Positions 46,683 to 58,471 of a DNA stretch of 64,000 nucleotides are shown here, in pieces. This stretch comes from Gautieria morchelliformis (taxonomy: Eukaryota > Basidiomycota > Agaricomycetes > Gomphales > Gomphaceae). The position numbers and the translations under genes were made by a program. The stretch is from contig WHVA01000022.1 of the NCBI GenBank assembly GCA_015179125.1, forward strand, positions 248,001 through 312,000, in the 5' to 3' direction. The notes under the pieces were generated by a model that was given only the letters and a program-made list of their open reading frames with translations, searched no databases and was not told where the DNA came from. The stretch's first letter is position 1. Each line of letters begins with the position of its first letter.

Positions 46683-47570
46683 TCTACACAAATCGCTTCC
46701 CTGAGCTATTCACTACGGCATCTTCGATTGGCCCCTTTGTCCAGGCCGTGTGGGCACTTGTCGGGGATGGCAAGCGTCCCGCTGTTGCAGACGACACTGT
46801 GCGTCGAACTACCTCGCGCGCTGAAATATAATGATTTCGGTTTTGGAAGCTTGTCACTCAGGCGTTAAGGTTCCTCTCGACAGCTATCCGGTCAGGTCTA
46901 TTCCGCGATCTCTTCGGTAGCCTGGACACAATCCCTTGTGAATGGCGTCGTTGTACCCAATGTGGAATTGCGAGGTATGGACTACACGCTCCGCTATGGC
47001 GAGCCTACGCTCAGCCAGGTCAGATCACGAGACGGAGCAGTTCGAGGATGACCCACTCGAGTACATCCGCATTGATCTCTCGATCCCGTTGGTCTCGACC
47101 GGTGGCAGCAGCGAAGGAACAACAGGCCACCACACCGCCGCAGATGTCCTGCGCGCCCTCGTCGGAGCCAGATCGGAGGCGGACACAACGGAGTGCGTAT
47201 CCACGTGGGTGTCCGATGACCTGCAAGCGTTCAAAGTGGATCCGAGTGCGAACTGGAAACGCAAAGACCGTGCAATATACCTCCTTTTGGCGATCGCGGC
47301 AAGGGGCTCTACGAACTTTCCGCAATTTTTATTATTACTTCGGTTCAGTCATGGGTTGAACACGTGTCTGCACATGTGTATGTAGCAAGGTGTGACATCG
47401 ACGAATGCGCTGGTGTCGTGTACTGGTTTGCCGAAAATGTTGTGGGCGATCTGGAGGCTGCACCAGGGAGCGTGCACCCCATCCTGCAGGTTGACACTAT
47501 ACTGTACCTGTATACGTTCCGGAATCAGGTTTGTGACGATGCAGTTTCTTCTTGTCAGGTGTCTACTTAA
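46683..47570 (+). pseudogene. exportin-2 (CSE1/CAS) fragment, decayed
   Basis: Successive plus-strand segments match the middle of fungal CSE1, the exportin that returns importin alpha to the cytoplasm. They are LYTNRFPELFTTASS then FVQAVWALVGDGKRPAVADD (46683-46800), LRFLSTAIRSGLFRDLFGSL (46862-46930), LVNGVVVPNVELR (46934-46973, in another frame), then FEDDPLEYIRIDLSIP, AADVLRALVGARSEAD and NWKRKDRAIYLLLAIAARGS (47041-47320), and FAENVVGDLEAAPGSVHPIL then YLYTFRNQ (47427-47530). At least two frameshifts (near 46933 and 47415) break it, and the N- and C-terminal parts of the roughly 960-residue protein are missing. It lies wholly inside the terminal inverted repeat element. Confidence 0.8.
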
Positions 47571-48540
47571 CACAGGCTCTGTGTGGCGCATGGTAGCTCA
47601 CGAAGGACCAACTTAACCAAGTCATCCTCCCAAGCACATTTCTTGCAAGCAGGCTTCCTTCGCTCTCTTCATTCTCTCCCACAAGCCCTAATCAGCTCTC
47701 TTGAGGACGCTCCACTGCCTCCGCTTGTCTCCCTGCACCCTGTTCTGGCTAAGTCGACCTCACTATCTTGAATCTCGGAAAGTCTATGGACATGACATGC
47801 AAGGAGTCTCACTATACTCCGTGTCCCTGCCCCACTTGACATCGGCACCCGCTGTGTTGACTCTCCGAATCAGAAGCCTGGCTGTGTCGACAAGAGTTCC
47901 AGTCTTGTCTGCCCGGTCGTACAAGTATCTACTCTCACACCTTTTTTTCATAAAGCATCCATCTCTCTGTAGCAGTGGCTGTAGCTCTGCAGCTTTGCTT
48001 TAGTTCAGCCGGATATCCATTGCTTTTCAACATTTGCTGTGATGCGCAGCACAGAACGGCGACCGAGCCTCCATCTCTGGTTCCAGAAGCGAGCCATGCT
48101 ACGCCGCACACAACAGCGCTCGTCAAGGGCACGGGGAAGTGGTGAACTGAGCAATCTTAAGAAACCCGACACCTCTGCCGAGATTTCAGGGATTGGGTGT
48201 TACACGGACCGAGGCAAACCGAGCAGGTGCTGACATTTGAGCCGTACTCTCAGTGATGTCTGTCCCACAAAGACTGCAGAGGAGCTTTGTGTGACCGTCA
48301 GGGAGTTCTGATGATGTCACAGTCTTTCGCTTGCCTCTCGGTGTGTTCTCGAACACCTGCTCAAGGCCATCCAAAGAGGCATACAACGTTTAGTAGTTGT
48401 TGTTTCTCGTTCTGTTGAAGGGGGGGTTGCATAGATCTACAGAAAATTCGTGAATATCTCCCAGAAACTTATATATTAATCCACTGGATTTCAACGAGTC
48501 TTCCATGAGCTATCTTAAGAATTTCTGGTGTGCGAACAAC

Positions 48541-48826
48541 GGGAATCAAGGCCTTCGAGTACTGGAATTCTCATGATAATTACGCTGAATATGTAGCTCC
48601 TATGGCACGGAAACTAAGTGACAAAGCTAATGAAAATTCTACTGATCCAACCACTTAAATAATTTCATTGGTTTTTTTTCTATGGGAATCAAGGCCTTCG
48701 AGCACTGAAATTCTCATGATAATTACCTTGAATATGTAGTTCCTATGGCACAGAAACTAACTGACAAAGCCACTGAAAACTTTACTGATCCAACCACTTA
48801 AATAATTGCATTGGTTTTTTCTAGGA
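48541..48826. repeat. 143-bp tandem duplication
   Basis: Two adjacent copies begin GGGAATCAAGGCCTTCGAG (48541 and 48684) and both end near AATAATT[T/G]CATTGG plus a T run, with about 10 percent difference. They sit just inside the right end of the terminal inverted repeat element. Confidence 0.85.
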
Positions 48827-48901
48827 AACCCGGTAAGCCCAAATTTCATTGGTTTGTTTCAATGGGGGCTGTTTCAATGATGTACCCACTGAAAACAGAA
48901 A

Positions 48902-48949
48902 CCCTGTGGGTAAACCCACTAGGTTTCAATGGATTCACTATCCACAGTG
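48902..48949 (-). repeat. right terminal inverted repeat
   Basis: Read on the minus strand it begins CACTGTGGATAGTGAATCC and aligns without gaps to the left repeat at 44764-44811. Confidence 0.7.
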
Positions 48950-51300
48950 ATAGGACATGTATCATTAACACCGCAAGTCGCTCTGCGGGCTGTCAACGCA
49001 CGAGTCTAGCCAACCGTGGACGGTTCACGAAGGCAGAGAGGGGTAAGCGCATGCTGGCAGGTACCTCGTTGATTAGCTGTGTGAAAATCTAGGATTTATT
49101 TGCGTTCCGGCACCAATCTCCACTAGAGGGAGGGCCGGCGTGCATCAGGAAAAACTGGGGATATTATGCAATGGTACATACCCCACATAGGACTTGTAGG
49201 GGTGTAGGATCCCCCCCTATTATAACGTGCTCCATAGGGCTGGCCCTATTTTGTAGTCGGCCGTAGGTCCACATAGTGGCACCCCGATGTCTACGGTGGG
49301 CTACACTTCGTCAGAGGCGTCGCGAATTGCCACAGCCGCTTGTGCAAGCTTTGCATTGTCGAAACACAACTTCACACTTTCCCAAACATTGTGGAACCCT
49401 GCCCTAGAACTGGCATCGGCGTTAGTGAGGTTTCAAATGCAAAAGTATAGGAGTATAAACTGTAACCCACTGCTGATAACTCTATAGACGTTGCTTGTGA
49501 CAGGCCAGAGCTTGGGCGGTTCGTGTGCTGAAGATGTGCCATTGCTCCAAGCTATCGAGATGATGCTTGTACACGTCATGGTAGTCTCCCTTACTGAACT
49601 GGGATTCACTGACAAGAAGCTCGGATGCCCACTCTTTTGGATTTCATGAATTGTGAGGGCTTAGACCGAGTTGAAGTGACCTACCACAGTGAAGATGAGT
49701 GCAATCACAGTATCCGGGATGGGGTTCAACGTGGCACTATGCAGTCTGATTTCTTTTCTTTTTTTTTGACGATGGAGTACGTACAGATCATATCCTCAGG
49801 CTTCAATCTCCTCGTAGATACTGTGGTTGATAGTGCACCAGTGCGCCGTAAGGATGTCCTTCATCGCACCCTCATCCGATGTCACCTGCAAAGCCAGGCC
49901 CTTCGGGGATCACCACGATGGCCTAACGTGAGATGATGTTAAGCATCATGACACCAGAAAGGTGGTAGAAGAAAGGTGGTGGAAGGACACACCTTGGACC
50001 GCTGCCTGTCCCTTCTCCATGAGCGCCTTTGCGATAAGTTCTTCACAGGGCCCGATTCTTGCTTATTAGAGATGCTGTGGTACATGACACAATGCAAGAT
50101 GCAGAAGGATGAGCTCTTGAGCGCTATGATGTGTTGCGAAACGAAAACACGCACAAAAATTAATTCTCTGGACCCCATGCTTATCATTAGCATCATACAC
50201 CTCAGGAACCATACAGAGTGCTGCAGAAGTGTGAAGTGTGGAGGTGGGATGTGTACGTACCAATGTATATATAATGGTGAGCTGCCTGGATGAGCTGCAA
50301 ATCTGCACACAAGCAATGTCTCGTCAGAAAACCACAGTAGCAATACATGACCAGGAAGGCAGGAGGGCAGACTCACATGCGTTCTGTATGAACTTCTCCG
50401 TGGAATATGTTGAAGGTGGTAGTTGGAGGTAAGATAACATACCTTTTGTTTGGCGTCATTTGTTTATCAATAAACGGAACCAACACTCACGTGACACAGA
50501 GCTCACAGGAAATCTCAAAGTCAGTTCACACCCCGCTGCGGCAAGGTTGCCGAGAGTCTTGTTAAATAGAAAAATACATTCCAAAGATGCAGGGGGATAC
50601 ACTCAGTCATAGATCTTCCAGCATGCACATATTTATGATAGCAAGTTACTGTAAATTATTAGTTACCACCCGTTTACAGCCTCACATGAGCAGAACGCAG
50701 CTCAGTCGCAGACCGACGCCTCATTTAGTAAAGCAGCTTCAGGCAAGCAGATCAGAGGCCAAAAAGATGGTTAGTGAATTGCGGGGTAAGCAGAAGGCAC
50801 GAATGGACTCACGCAGAGCTTTCTAGGAGGGTGCACACCAAGGGGAAGTGGGTGAGTGAGGAGGAGGCTCAGACTTGTCAAGGTTGGCGAAGGTGGAGGG
50901 GTACTAGAGTCACAGTAGAAAGCAGTAGGTCTACCTAGTGTGGGAAGCGTGCCACAGAATCATCTGTGGAGCTACGTTGAACCCAGAGTCAGCTACGTAG
51001 TTGACGTGATCTACTAGTAGCGCCGGTGGCGCTGTGTAAATATGGCCAAACTACAAGCCGGAATCAGCCCTTCCTGATGTGCGTCCGGCTGGCAGAGCCC
51101 TTGCTCGCAATTGTATGCAAGACTGAAGACGGCCTCATGACACAGGCCTCCGAGTTGCAATCGAGTACTGTAAAGGCATGTGTAGACTTGTATGCTATTT
51201 CTATTTCTTCAGTGAGGGAGTAGCGTTACCTCCTCTGTGACAATCAATGAACACACTGACGAGCACGAATCTGTAGAGAAGTCTCAGATCTCACTGCAGT
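48950..51300. other. no gene resolved; right end is the 5' part of retroelement B
   Basis: Frames at 49625-49936 and 49976-50293 are open but without motifs. The last about 75 bp (51226-51300) read in frame into the gag region of element B at 61038 once element A and one target duplication are removed, so the upstream sequence (perhaps from about 50.6 kb) probably holds the leader and 5' LTR of element B. The LTR limits cannot be set, since the other LTR lies outside the window. Confidence 0.4.
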
Positions 51301-51305
51301 CAATC
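51301..51305. repeat. target site duplication of element A, left copy (CAATC)
   Basis: CAATC directly precedes the left LTR; the same five bases follow the right LTR at 61033-61037. Confidence 0.85.
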
Positions 51306-52080
51306 TGTAAAGATGTCTATCTTAAGCCTTAAGTCACAAGAGCACGACAGAACTTGACCAATGTGTGGTATTCTGATGCTACGTAGGGATGCACACCGTG
51401 CCGTACATCCACGGCTGTACGGTGCCATATTACGGCCACGGCACCCGTACCGTCAAGGCTCGGTGTGCTGTCCCGACGGTACGGTATACGGTACGGTTTG
51501 ACACCGTATATACCGTACAAATACGGCCGTGTACGGTATGTACGGTATGTATACGGCATGCATCGGTAAACGCCGAAAACGTGTTAGCCGAGCCAAAAAC
51601 ACAGCGCCTGACGGGCGCTACTGCTGGCACGTACACATCGGGCATGCCTAATTAGTCTGCATAGGCTGACATAAAGCGCAGCTACCTGTGTAGGCTGCAT
51701 AGGCGAGCATACTAATATAATGCAACGTCATAGTCTACGTGGATCGGTCACTAACCGATATTCCAATAGCCCCACCGTATAATATTGCCGTCAACCGTAA
51801 TATGGCCGGTACGGTGCCGTACCGTACCGTCAGAGGGGAGAGGTCTTGACCATACGGACGGCATACGGTCTGCCATATCCGTCAACCCACCGTACATTAT
51901 ACGGCCGTGGCCGTAATACGGACGGTGTGCATCCCTAATGCTATGTAGTGACAGTGTAAGGGTAAGATGCGATGGGGACCGCTAGCCGGTTCCCACGCAT
52001 AAACTATACAGTGGGTCCCTAAGGGGCCCACTGGGATTATGTAATAACTAATGTACATGTAGATACACGGGTTATTTACA
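51306..52080 (-). repeat. 3' LTR of element A (213 bp, split by a MITE)
   Basis: LTR parts 51306-51383 and 51946-52080 match the right LTR. The 562 bp between them are a MITE (51384-51937) plus one 8-bp target duplication copy. The LTR has TG...CA ends (read on either strand). Confidence 0.93.
51384..51937. mobile_element. 554-bp hAT-type MITE
   Basis: The ends are TAGGGATGCACACCGT and its inverted copy ACGGTGTGCATCCCTA. It is flanked by 8-bp duplications ATGCTACG (51376-51383) and ATGCTATG (51938-51945), one base apart, and the intact LTR at the right end of element A shows the empty site with a single ATGCTACG. An 8-bp duplication and these ends fit hAT elements. No transposase is encoded. 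The interior is packed with variants of TACGGTAC/CCGTA. Confidence 0.9.
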
Positions 52081-52092
52081 CCCTCCCTCTCT
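52081..52092 (-). other. polypurine tract of element A
   Basis: Read on the minus strand, AGAGAGGGAGGG directly precedes the 3' LTR, the expected primer site for plus-strand DNA synthesis. Confidence 0.75.
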
Positions 52093-52148
52093 ATAGACAA
52101 CTATAGGGGTTAACTACTACTCATAGAGGTCATCCATGAGGGAGTCCT

Positions 52149-54095
52149 CTAGAGTGGCCGATACGATGACGTCGTCGTCGTATTGGGCCGGTGGAGCACG
52201 TGACTCCTCCGGGGGCACCTCCGTGTCATCGGTGGTGATTGGGTGAGGCTGGTTGGCTCACCACTAGCGGCGGTATCCGCTTGGGTGCTGGGGCCCGCGT
52301 CCTCGCGGAGCATGGCCTCCACGGCCGGGTCCTCAGTCTGAGGAGGGGGCCGGAAGCGCGCCAGCTCTTGGTCGAGCTGGGCGTGAGTGAGGGGTCGCGG
52401 CACCGCGGCCCTCACGTGGCTGGTCTCGATGACCTTTTGTTGGCCCTCGCGGGCGGCGGCACTGAATGCTGCACCGGTGATGCTGCGTTGAACATAATGT
52501 TCAATGCGCGCCACTCGCTCACGAGTGACTCCCGCGTAGCGGGCCAACCACCTCGCGATCTCTGCGAGTGGGATGTCGGGGCCAGCTCGGCCCTCCACAG
52601 GGAATGGGCCCGTGATTGAGAGCCGCAGGGTGGTGCTCTGAGGCGTCAGCACTTCCCTGGCGTCGACGAGGCTCGACCATTGGTCTGTCGAGCCGAAGAG
52701 GTCAAGTAGCCTCGCCCTGAGAGGTGATGCGACCCCTTTGACCCGGGGCGCAAGGGCCTTCAACCACATCCAGACGTCCATGTCGTCTAGGTTGAAGGTG
52801 CCATCCGCGTTGTCACGGATGGCGGATGGGATCCCTTCAGGGTTGTGTATCCAACCCTTCAGAATGGCCGCGATGTCGTGCAGGGTACTGCCCGCTATCA
52901 CGAGACAATCCCTTTTGGGATTGCGAGCGCGTTGTTTGCGCTCGATGCATTTGAATATGCCGATCATCTTGCGCGTATGCGTGAGCTGCGGTGTTTCTTT
53001 TGCCCGTGCTATGAGTTCGATGAAGCGTGGGTCATCGAGCGAGCAGATGTCGTACCATTGAGTACGACGCTGTTGGGCCTTTCCTACCGGCCGTGGTAGG
53101 AGGCCCGTCTCGGAGATCAGTGGGTCTCTAAGTGGTATGATTACTCCCTCCCCCGGGTAGGGAGGGTGAACTGTCCCCGCCGGCGGAGGCAGGGCCACGC
53201 CAGGCCCGATGTACTGGGCCTCGATCTGTGCTACCCGCCGCTGAAGGGCGGGGTCGTTGATGGTGTGCGACGATGACACCACTAGGTAAGTGCTAATCGC
53301 GCTTTCCTTCGCAATGGCTAGCCCATTGCCGGTGTGGGGGGAGCCATGCAATTTCTTGCACTTTTTTTTTGGCTGCTCTGCCAGCCGCTGTGCCCGTTCA
53401 GGGTCGTACGTCTTCCAGACGGATGAGTCAGACTCCCATCCATCTGGGACGCCATACGCAGAGTCGGAAGGTGCACTCTGCCCTTCCGTCGTTGTCGTTG
53501 TCGGGGTCGGCGCCGACAATCGGGACGCTAGCCCCGATGTTGTGCGCGCCGGCAGCGGCGCCGTCGTGCGAGGTGATGATGGCCTGGCCACTGGGTCCGT
53601 GGCCGGGTCATGTCACGGCCTTTTTGAGGCCGCGTGGACAAGGGTAACCTGGAGCTGGGCTGCGCTCAGCGGTTGCTCCAGTTCCTTGATCCTGGCGCGC
53701 TCGGTTGCGAGCGCATCGTCGCGGTCCTCGACCGCACGTTCTAGCTCCTTGACCTCCTTTTTAAGGTCGTGGATGTCCCGGAGGGGCTCTTCTCGCGCGT
53801 CACGCGTGATGCCCCTTGGGAGCCATCCCCAAGCTGCATTGACGGCGTCGCCGATGTCTTCATCCCGCAATTTGACCTTGCGGGTGCCGGTCGCGGCCCT
53901 AAGGTGCGCGGCGTAGTCCGCGCATGTTGCGCAATCGTCCGGGTGGACGATGGCGAGGGCGTCCTCCCATCCCACATCATCCAGTGCTCCTGGTCTATTG
54001 GAGCACAGAATGTCTGCGGCCCCCTGTCTCGGGGCCGTTGTTTGCGTTGTGGACGTTGATGGATCAATGTCCATCCCATCTTTGGGGGGCATCAT
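52149..54095 (-). CDS. accessory ORF of element A, about 649 codons with one in-frame stop
   Basis: Downstream of integrase, same sense as gag-pol. The frame runs from ATG at 54095 to a stop at 52149, with a single TGA at 53613-53615 where CGA (Arg) is a likely ancestor; the parts before (160 aa) and after it are in the same frame. The first part has an Asp/Cys region (ALAIVHPDDCATCADYAAHL) and a coiled coil (DLKKEVKELERAVEDRD...). The second part has Pro/Thr-rich linkers and a folded-looking centre with QWYDICSLDDPRFIELI and ILKGWIHNPEGIPSAIRD. No membrane helix, nuclease, protease or envelope feature is seen, so it is not an env gene. Function unknown; it may be a second structural or nucleic-acid-binding protein. 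Confidence 0.75.
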
Positions 54096-54218
54096 CTTCG
54101 TGGGTAGATGGTGGTGGTGGTTGCTTCCAAGAAGCGATGCGCCCTCGGAAAGATCCGAGGCGAAAATTTAACCGCGCCGTGGCCGGCGCATCACGTGGTC
54201 TGCATGTGACAGACGCGT

Positions 54219-57200
54219 CTAGCGGCGTCTGGGGAGGTCGCGTGGCTTGCCCACCCCCCGAAGCTCTAGATAGCTATCTAGGGCTTCAAGGTCCTTGCAG
54301 GATGACATGGGTTCCCATGTCATGTCACCTAGGGTCCAACGGACCTGGAACTCCAGGTCCATCGAGTTTATCCATCGATGTGCAATAATCTCGTCGACGA
54401 GCCACTCCTCGTCGTCATTTGCTCCGAAGTCATAAAATGACTTGGCCTCACGACGAGGGGACAATTCGTCATTGTTAACCTCGTATCGCTGTACGAGGCT
54501 GGAATGGAAGACCGGTGAAATGCGACGGCTTCTCAGTTCGTCGGGAAGATCGAGGGTCACCGTCGAGGTGTCATTGTGAGCCTCAACGACGCGGTATGGT
54601 CCGATGTACCGCGGGACTAGCTTTCTGGCTCTTCCTTTCGGGAGAGTTAGGTTTTGTGTTGAAAGGTAGACACGGTCGTTGGCCGCGTACCTGTCGCTCG
54701 CCATACATTTCTTATTTGCGTGAAACGTTTGCGTCACTCGATGCTCTATGATTGCATCATGTGCCGCCATCAGGTTCCATTTTGCCTGATGTGCGAACCG
54801 GGCCACCCCTTTGAATGGGGTGTCCACGGCTATGGGGAGGTCTATCTGCGGCATATAGCCGTGGTTCAGCTCGAAAGGTGCGAACCCTGTGGTCGGGCTG
54901 ATGTTGCTGTTGAGGGCGACCTCAACCATTGGGCATTTCAATGCCCAATCCTTCTGATCGTCTCTGACGTCCACGCGCAATATCTGGCTGATCGAGCGGT
55001 TTGCCCGCTCGGTTGCTCCATCTGTTTGGGGATGGAAGGCAGTTGACATGAGGAGCTTAGTCCCCATGAGTCGCTGTAGTTCACGCCAGAAGATCGACAT
55101 GAACTTTGAGTCTCTGTCCAAGACGATGGAGTCGGGAACTCCGTGTAGTCGGATGACCTCCTTCAGAAACAGCCAGGCTACTCCCTTCGCTGACACGCTC
55201 GTCGTGGTTGGTACGAGGTGTACGAGCGACGTTAGTCGGTCGATGACTACCATCAGGTAGTCACAGTCGTTGGAACTGGGTAGGGGCCCCATGAAGTCGA
55301 TGCCGATCGACTGCCATGGCCTATCTGGAATGGGTAGGCTGTGTAGTAAGCCTTTGGGCCGTTGTGGTCCGGTTTTCGTCATTTGACACCTCGCGCACGT
55401 TGTGCAGAACGCTTCTATGTCTGGGCTCATGCCCGGCCACCAATATGCTCTTCAAACGTAGTTCGAAGTCTTCAGATGGCCATAGTGGCCGACTATCTGA
55501 TGTGCCCGATCGATGATAATTTCAATCAGCTTCCTTCCCCCTGAAGAACAGAGCGGGGGACGGCAATGACGTCTCTTTTGAGCTGATTCTTGGTCCAGAT
55601 CAGCCCGTCCCGGATCCCGAATCTCGGGTGCGCGTCCGGGTGCGCCATGATCTTTATGAACATGGTGTCCCTGTGGTACGCGTCTCGTAGGACCTTAGAC
55701 AGGTCTACGCCTTGCTCGACGATCCGGCGCAGGGGCGCGCCGTCATTTCCTGCGGCGACGTTCGCGGGCTCTGGTGAGCCCTCATTTAATGCGGCGGCTT
55801 CCGTTACTCTCACCTCTGTCTTCTCAGTGAGGTGTTTAGAGCGTCTTGTCGCCACTGTTCGCAACTCGACATACCGGTCGGTGGGCAATAACTCACCGTC
55901 CGGGTCCAAATGCTCATCCGCGTTCACGAAGACATGGTCCGGGTGATTGTCATCACTCGTGTTGCTCTCGTAGTAGCGCGACAGGCAGTCCGCTACCTTG
56001 TTCTCTATACCATCAATATGAACGGTGTTGAAATTGAACCGGGAGAGAAACTCCCACCATCTGACCTGTCGGTCAGATAGGCTCTTCTGGGTCTCGAAGT
56101 ACTCGAGCCCTTTGTGGTCTGTGAGGAGGGTGAACCTTCGCCCCAGCAGTTTGTCCTCCCATTTCATGAGAGCCTCGAGCACCGCGATCGTCTCGTGCTC
56201 GTGAGTCTGGTAGTGTTGCTGAGCAATGCTGAACTTCTTTTACAAGAAGCCGGCTGGTCGACAAGTTTTCCAGTCAGGACCTTGGCCATAGACCGCACTG
56301 ACGCCGGCTTTTGATCCGTTGGTGATCACCCAGATTGGCTCTGGGCACCTTGCATCTACTGGATGCAGGATCGGGGCCTTACAGGCCAACGCCTTAATGC
56401 TTTGCCAGCATTTGTCAAGTAGTGGTGTCCATTCGAATGGACGGTTATTACACGCACAGCCCGATAGCGGGGTGGTATATGCGCTAACATCCGGCATGTA
56501 GTTTGCCAGATACTGTACCAGCCCGAGGAAACGCTGGACGTCGTTGAACATCCGTGGCCTGCGCCATTCGGGGATGCGTTGCATCTTGTCCTCGTCGGCA
56601 TGTACCCCTCGGTCATCGATCATATGGCTGAGACACTCCATTCGGATGGAGTAGAGGTCCACCTTTTTCTTGCTCAGAAAGAGGTGATTCTTCCTCAGTC
56701 TGTCAAAGACGATGTAGAGGTGCTCTTCATGCTCTTGTATTGAGAGCGAGAATATGAAGATGTCGTCCATGTATACATGGATGAAGCGACCTATGCAGTT
56801 GTGGAAAATGGCTGTCATCAGCCGTTGGAATGTTGATGGGGCATTACAGTCCCCCATCTGTATCACCTGGCTCCTGAAGGTGCCAAGGATCGTGGCAAAG
56901 GCTGTCTTTGCTACGTGATCTGGATGAATCCGGATCTGTTCGTATGCCTCTGACATATCGAGTTTTGTTCAATATCGGCAGCGAGCCATGTCGCTGCGTA
57001 TGATATCTTGATCCGGGAAGGGAGTGACGTCCTTCACCGTGTTCTCGTTCTGCTGGCACAGATCGAAGACGGTTCTCAACATACCGTTCTTCTTCGGCAC
57101 ACACAGCATGGGCACTGCCTGCTGCGCTACTGCCGGAATCCACCACTTTGCAGTGGTGTATCGTTCTATCTTAGCCGACAGTTTCTCTCGGAAGTGTTTG

Positions 57201-58471
57201 GGGCATTTCGGTAGTCGATACTGCATGTGCTTGTTGGGATCGATGAGGTTGATCTCATGGTTGATCTCCCGTAGTGGCGGGAGTTCTAATGGAATTCCAC
57301 TGACTAGGTCAGTGATTCTTTCCATCCATTCCTCGCGGAGGCGAGGAAGGTCATCATCCGTGAGGATGATGGTAGTGGTTGGCTTAGATGCCATTAGGCG
57401 CTGTTGGCGTCTATTAGGTCCCGCGGCATGCGGGCCCGCTTTCTTCTTTCCCATCGCTTTCACCGTTAGGTGAGAGCGTCTCTCCCTACGGCTGTAGGGT
57501 GAGTTCAAGGACGAGTCGTCCTGCAACTCGTCCTCCTGGCTTCAATGAGCCAGGTTCGGCTTCGGCGCCTGGGTGATCATGCTCACCCGTGGCCCTTTGT
57601 CCTCGTTCTTCAATTCGTCGTCGTCGAATGAGACCTTGCCTGTGGGGATCACTTCATTTCCCTTGCGAATCGTCCCTGGGCTCGAGAAGTCCAGGGTTAT
57701 GCCGAATCTCCTTAGGAACGGTGTCCCTAAGATCGCGTCGTAATATTCGACGTTTGCTACGTTGAAATATTCGTCATATGTCCCATGACCAAATTTGATG
57801 GTCGTGTTCGTTCCATAGTTGATCGTGGAATGGCTGCCTATGCAGGCTAGCTGCAGTGCGATTGGCTGCTCCAGGGAGAATGTCTTCATCCCTGTAGCTC
57901 GCGTGAATTCGGGGGATAGCAGTACCCCTTCGCTGGCGCTATCCAGCAGGCAGTGGGCTTTTACGCCGTTTATTTCCCAGTACCCCGATAGGGTACGGTT
58001 CTCACTGCGCGGACGTGTCGGCCACGTCCTGTGTTTGCTTCGGTGATGATACACCGGCTCGGCTGCCTTGTCTGGCGTGACCGATGTGCGTGCCGCCATA
58101 ACCTTCGTGGCGGTTTCGTCTTCCAGTGCGAATCTGATCGCGCTGGACCTGTAGGTGGTGTCCTCCACCTCCTCGTCCCATTCATAGTATTGGGACGGCT
58201 CTGGGTCCCATTCTTCAGTGGGCGCATCTCCGTTGTCCGGAGTGTCATTGGGTTGGGGATCACCTTCCCCCTCTTCATCAATCTGTTGAAGAGAACTTTG
58301 ACTGAGATCCGTCTCTGGATCCTCGGCTTCACCGTCGTGCCTCACGGCCACTGTCCTTATACCGGACCTAAGCCGGGGGCATTCTGCCTTCTTGTGGCCA
58401 GGTTGGCCACATTCAAAGCATGTGGTGCTGCTTTGGCTGCCGCTGGGCCTATCGTTAGGCCGGCCCGCCAT
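54219..58471 (-). pseudogene. pol of element A: zinc knuckle, protease, RT, RNase H, integrase, chromodomain
   Basis: In order on the minus strand: zinc knuckle CFECGQPGHKKAEC (about 58415), protease-like domain with LLDSASEGVLLS (DSA instead of DSG; about 57950), RT with FDLCQQNENT and the catalytic YMDD (about 56770), RNase H with ITNGSKAGVSAVYG (Asn where Asp is expected; about 56310), and integrase zinc finger H-x3-H...C-x2-C (about 55400-55480). The integrase core DFMGPLP...DRDSKF...E follows, and then a chromodomain (EEWLVDEIIAHRW...WEPMSSC) before the stop at 54219. Breaks: TGA at 57542, TGA at 56969 (expected Trp), TAA at 56240, a frameshift in a G run near 55540, and TGA at 55452. 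Each break except the G-run shift leaves the reading frame unchanged. Confidence 0.92.

Larger units (their letters stand above)
44764..48949. mobile_element. 4.2-kb terminal inverted repeat element (CACTGTGG ends), degenerate
   Basis: Both ends start with CACTGTGG and form inverted repeats of about 48 bp (about 36 of 48 positions match). The tetranucleotide ATAG flanks both sides (44760-44763 and 48950-48953), a possible target duplication. Subterminal regions are AT-rich with repeated fragments, including a 143-bp tandem duplication. I see no intact transposase. The interior carries a decayed exportin-2 fragment and other broken frames (for example a minus-strand stretch at about 45700-45840). 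The ends recall CACTA-like elements, but those usually give 3-bp duplications, so the class is uncertain. Confidence 0.65.
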
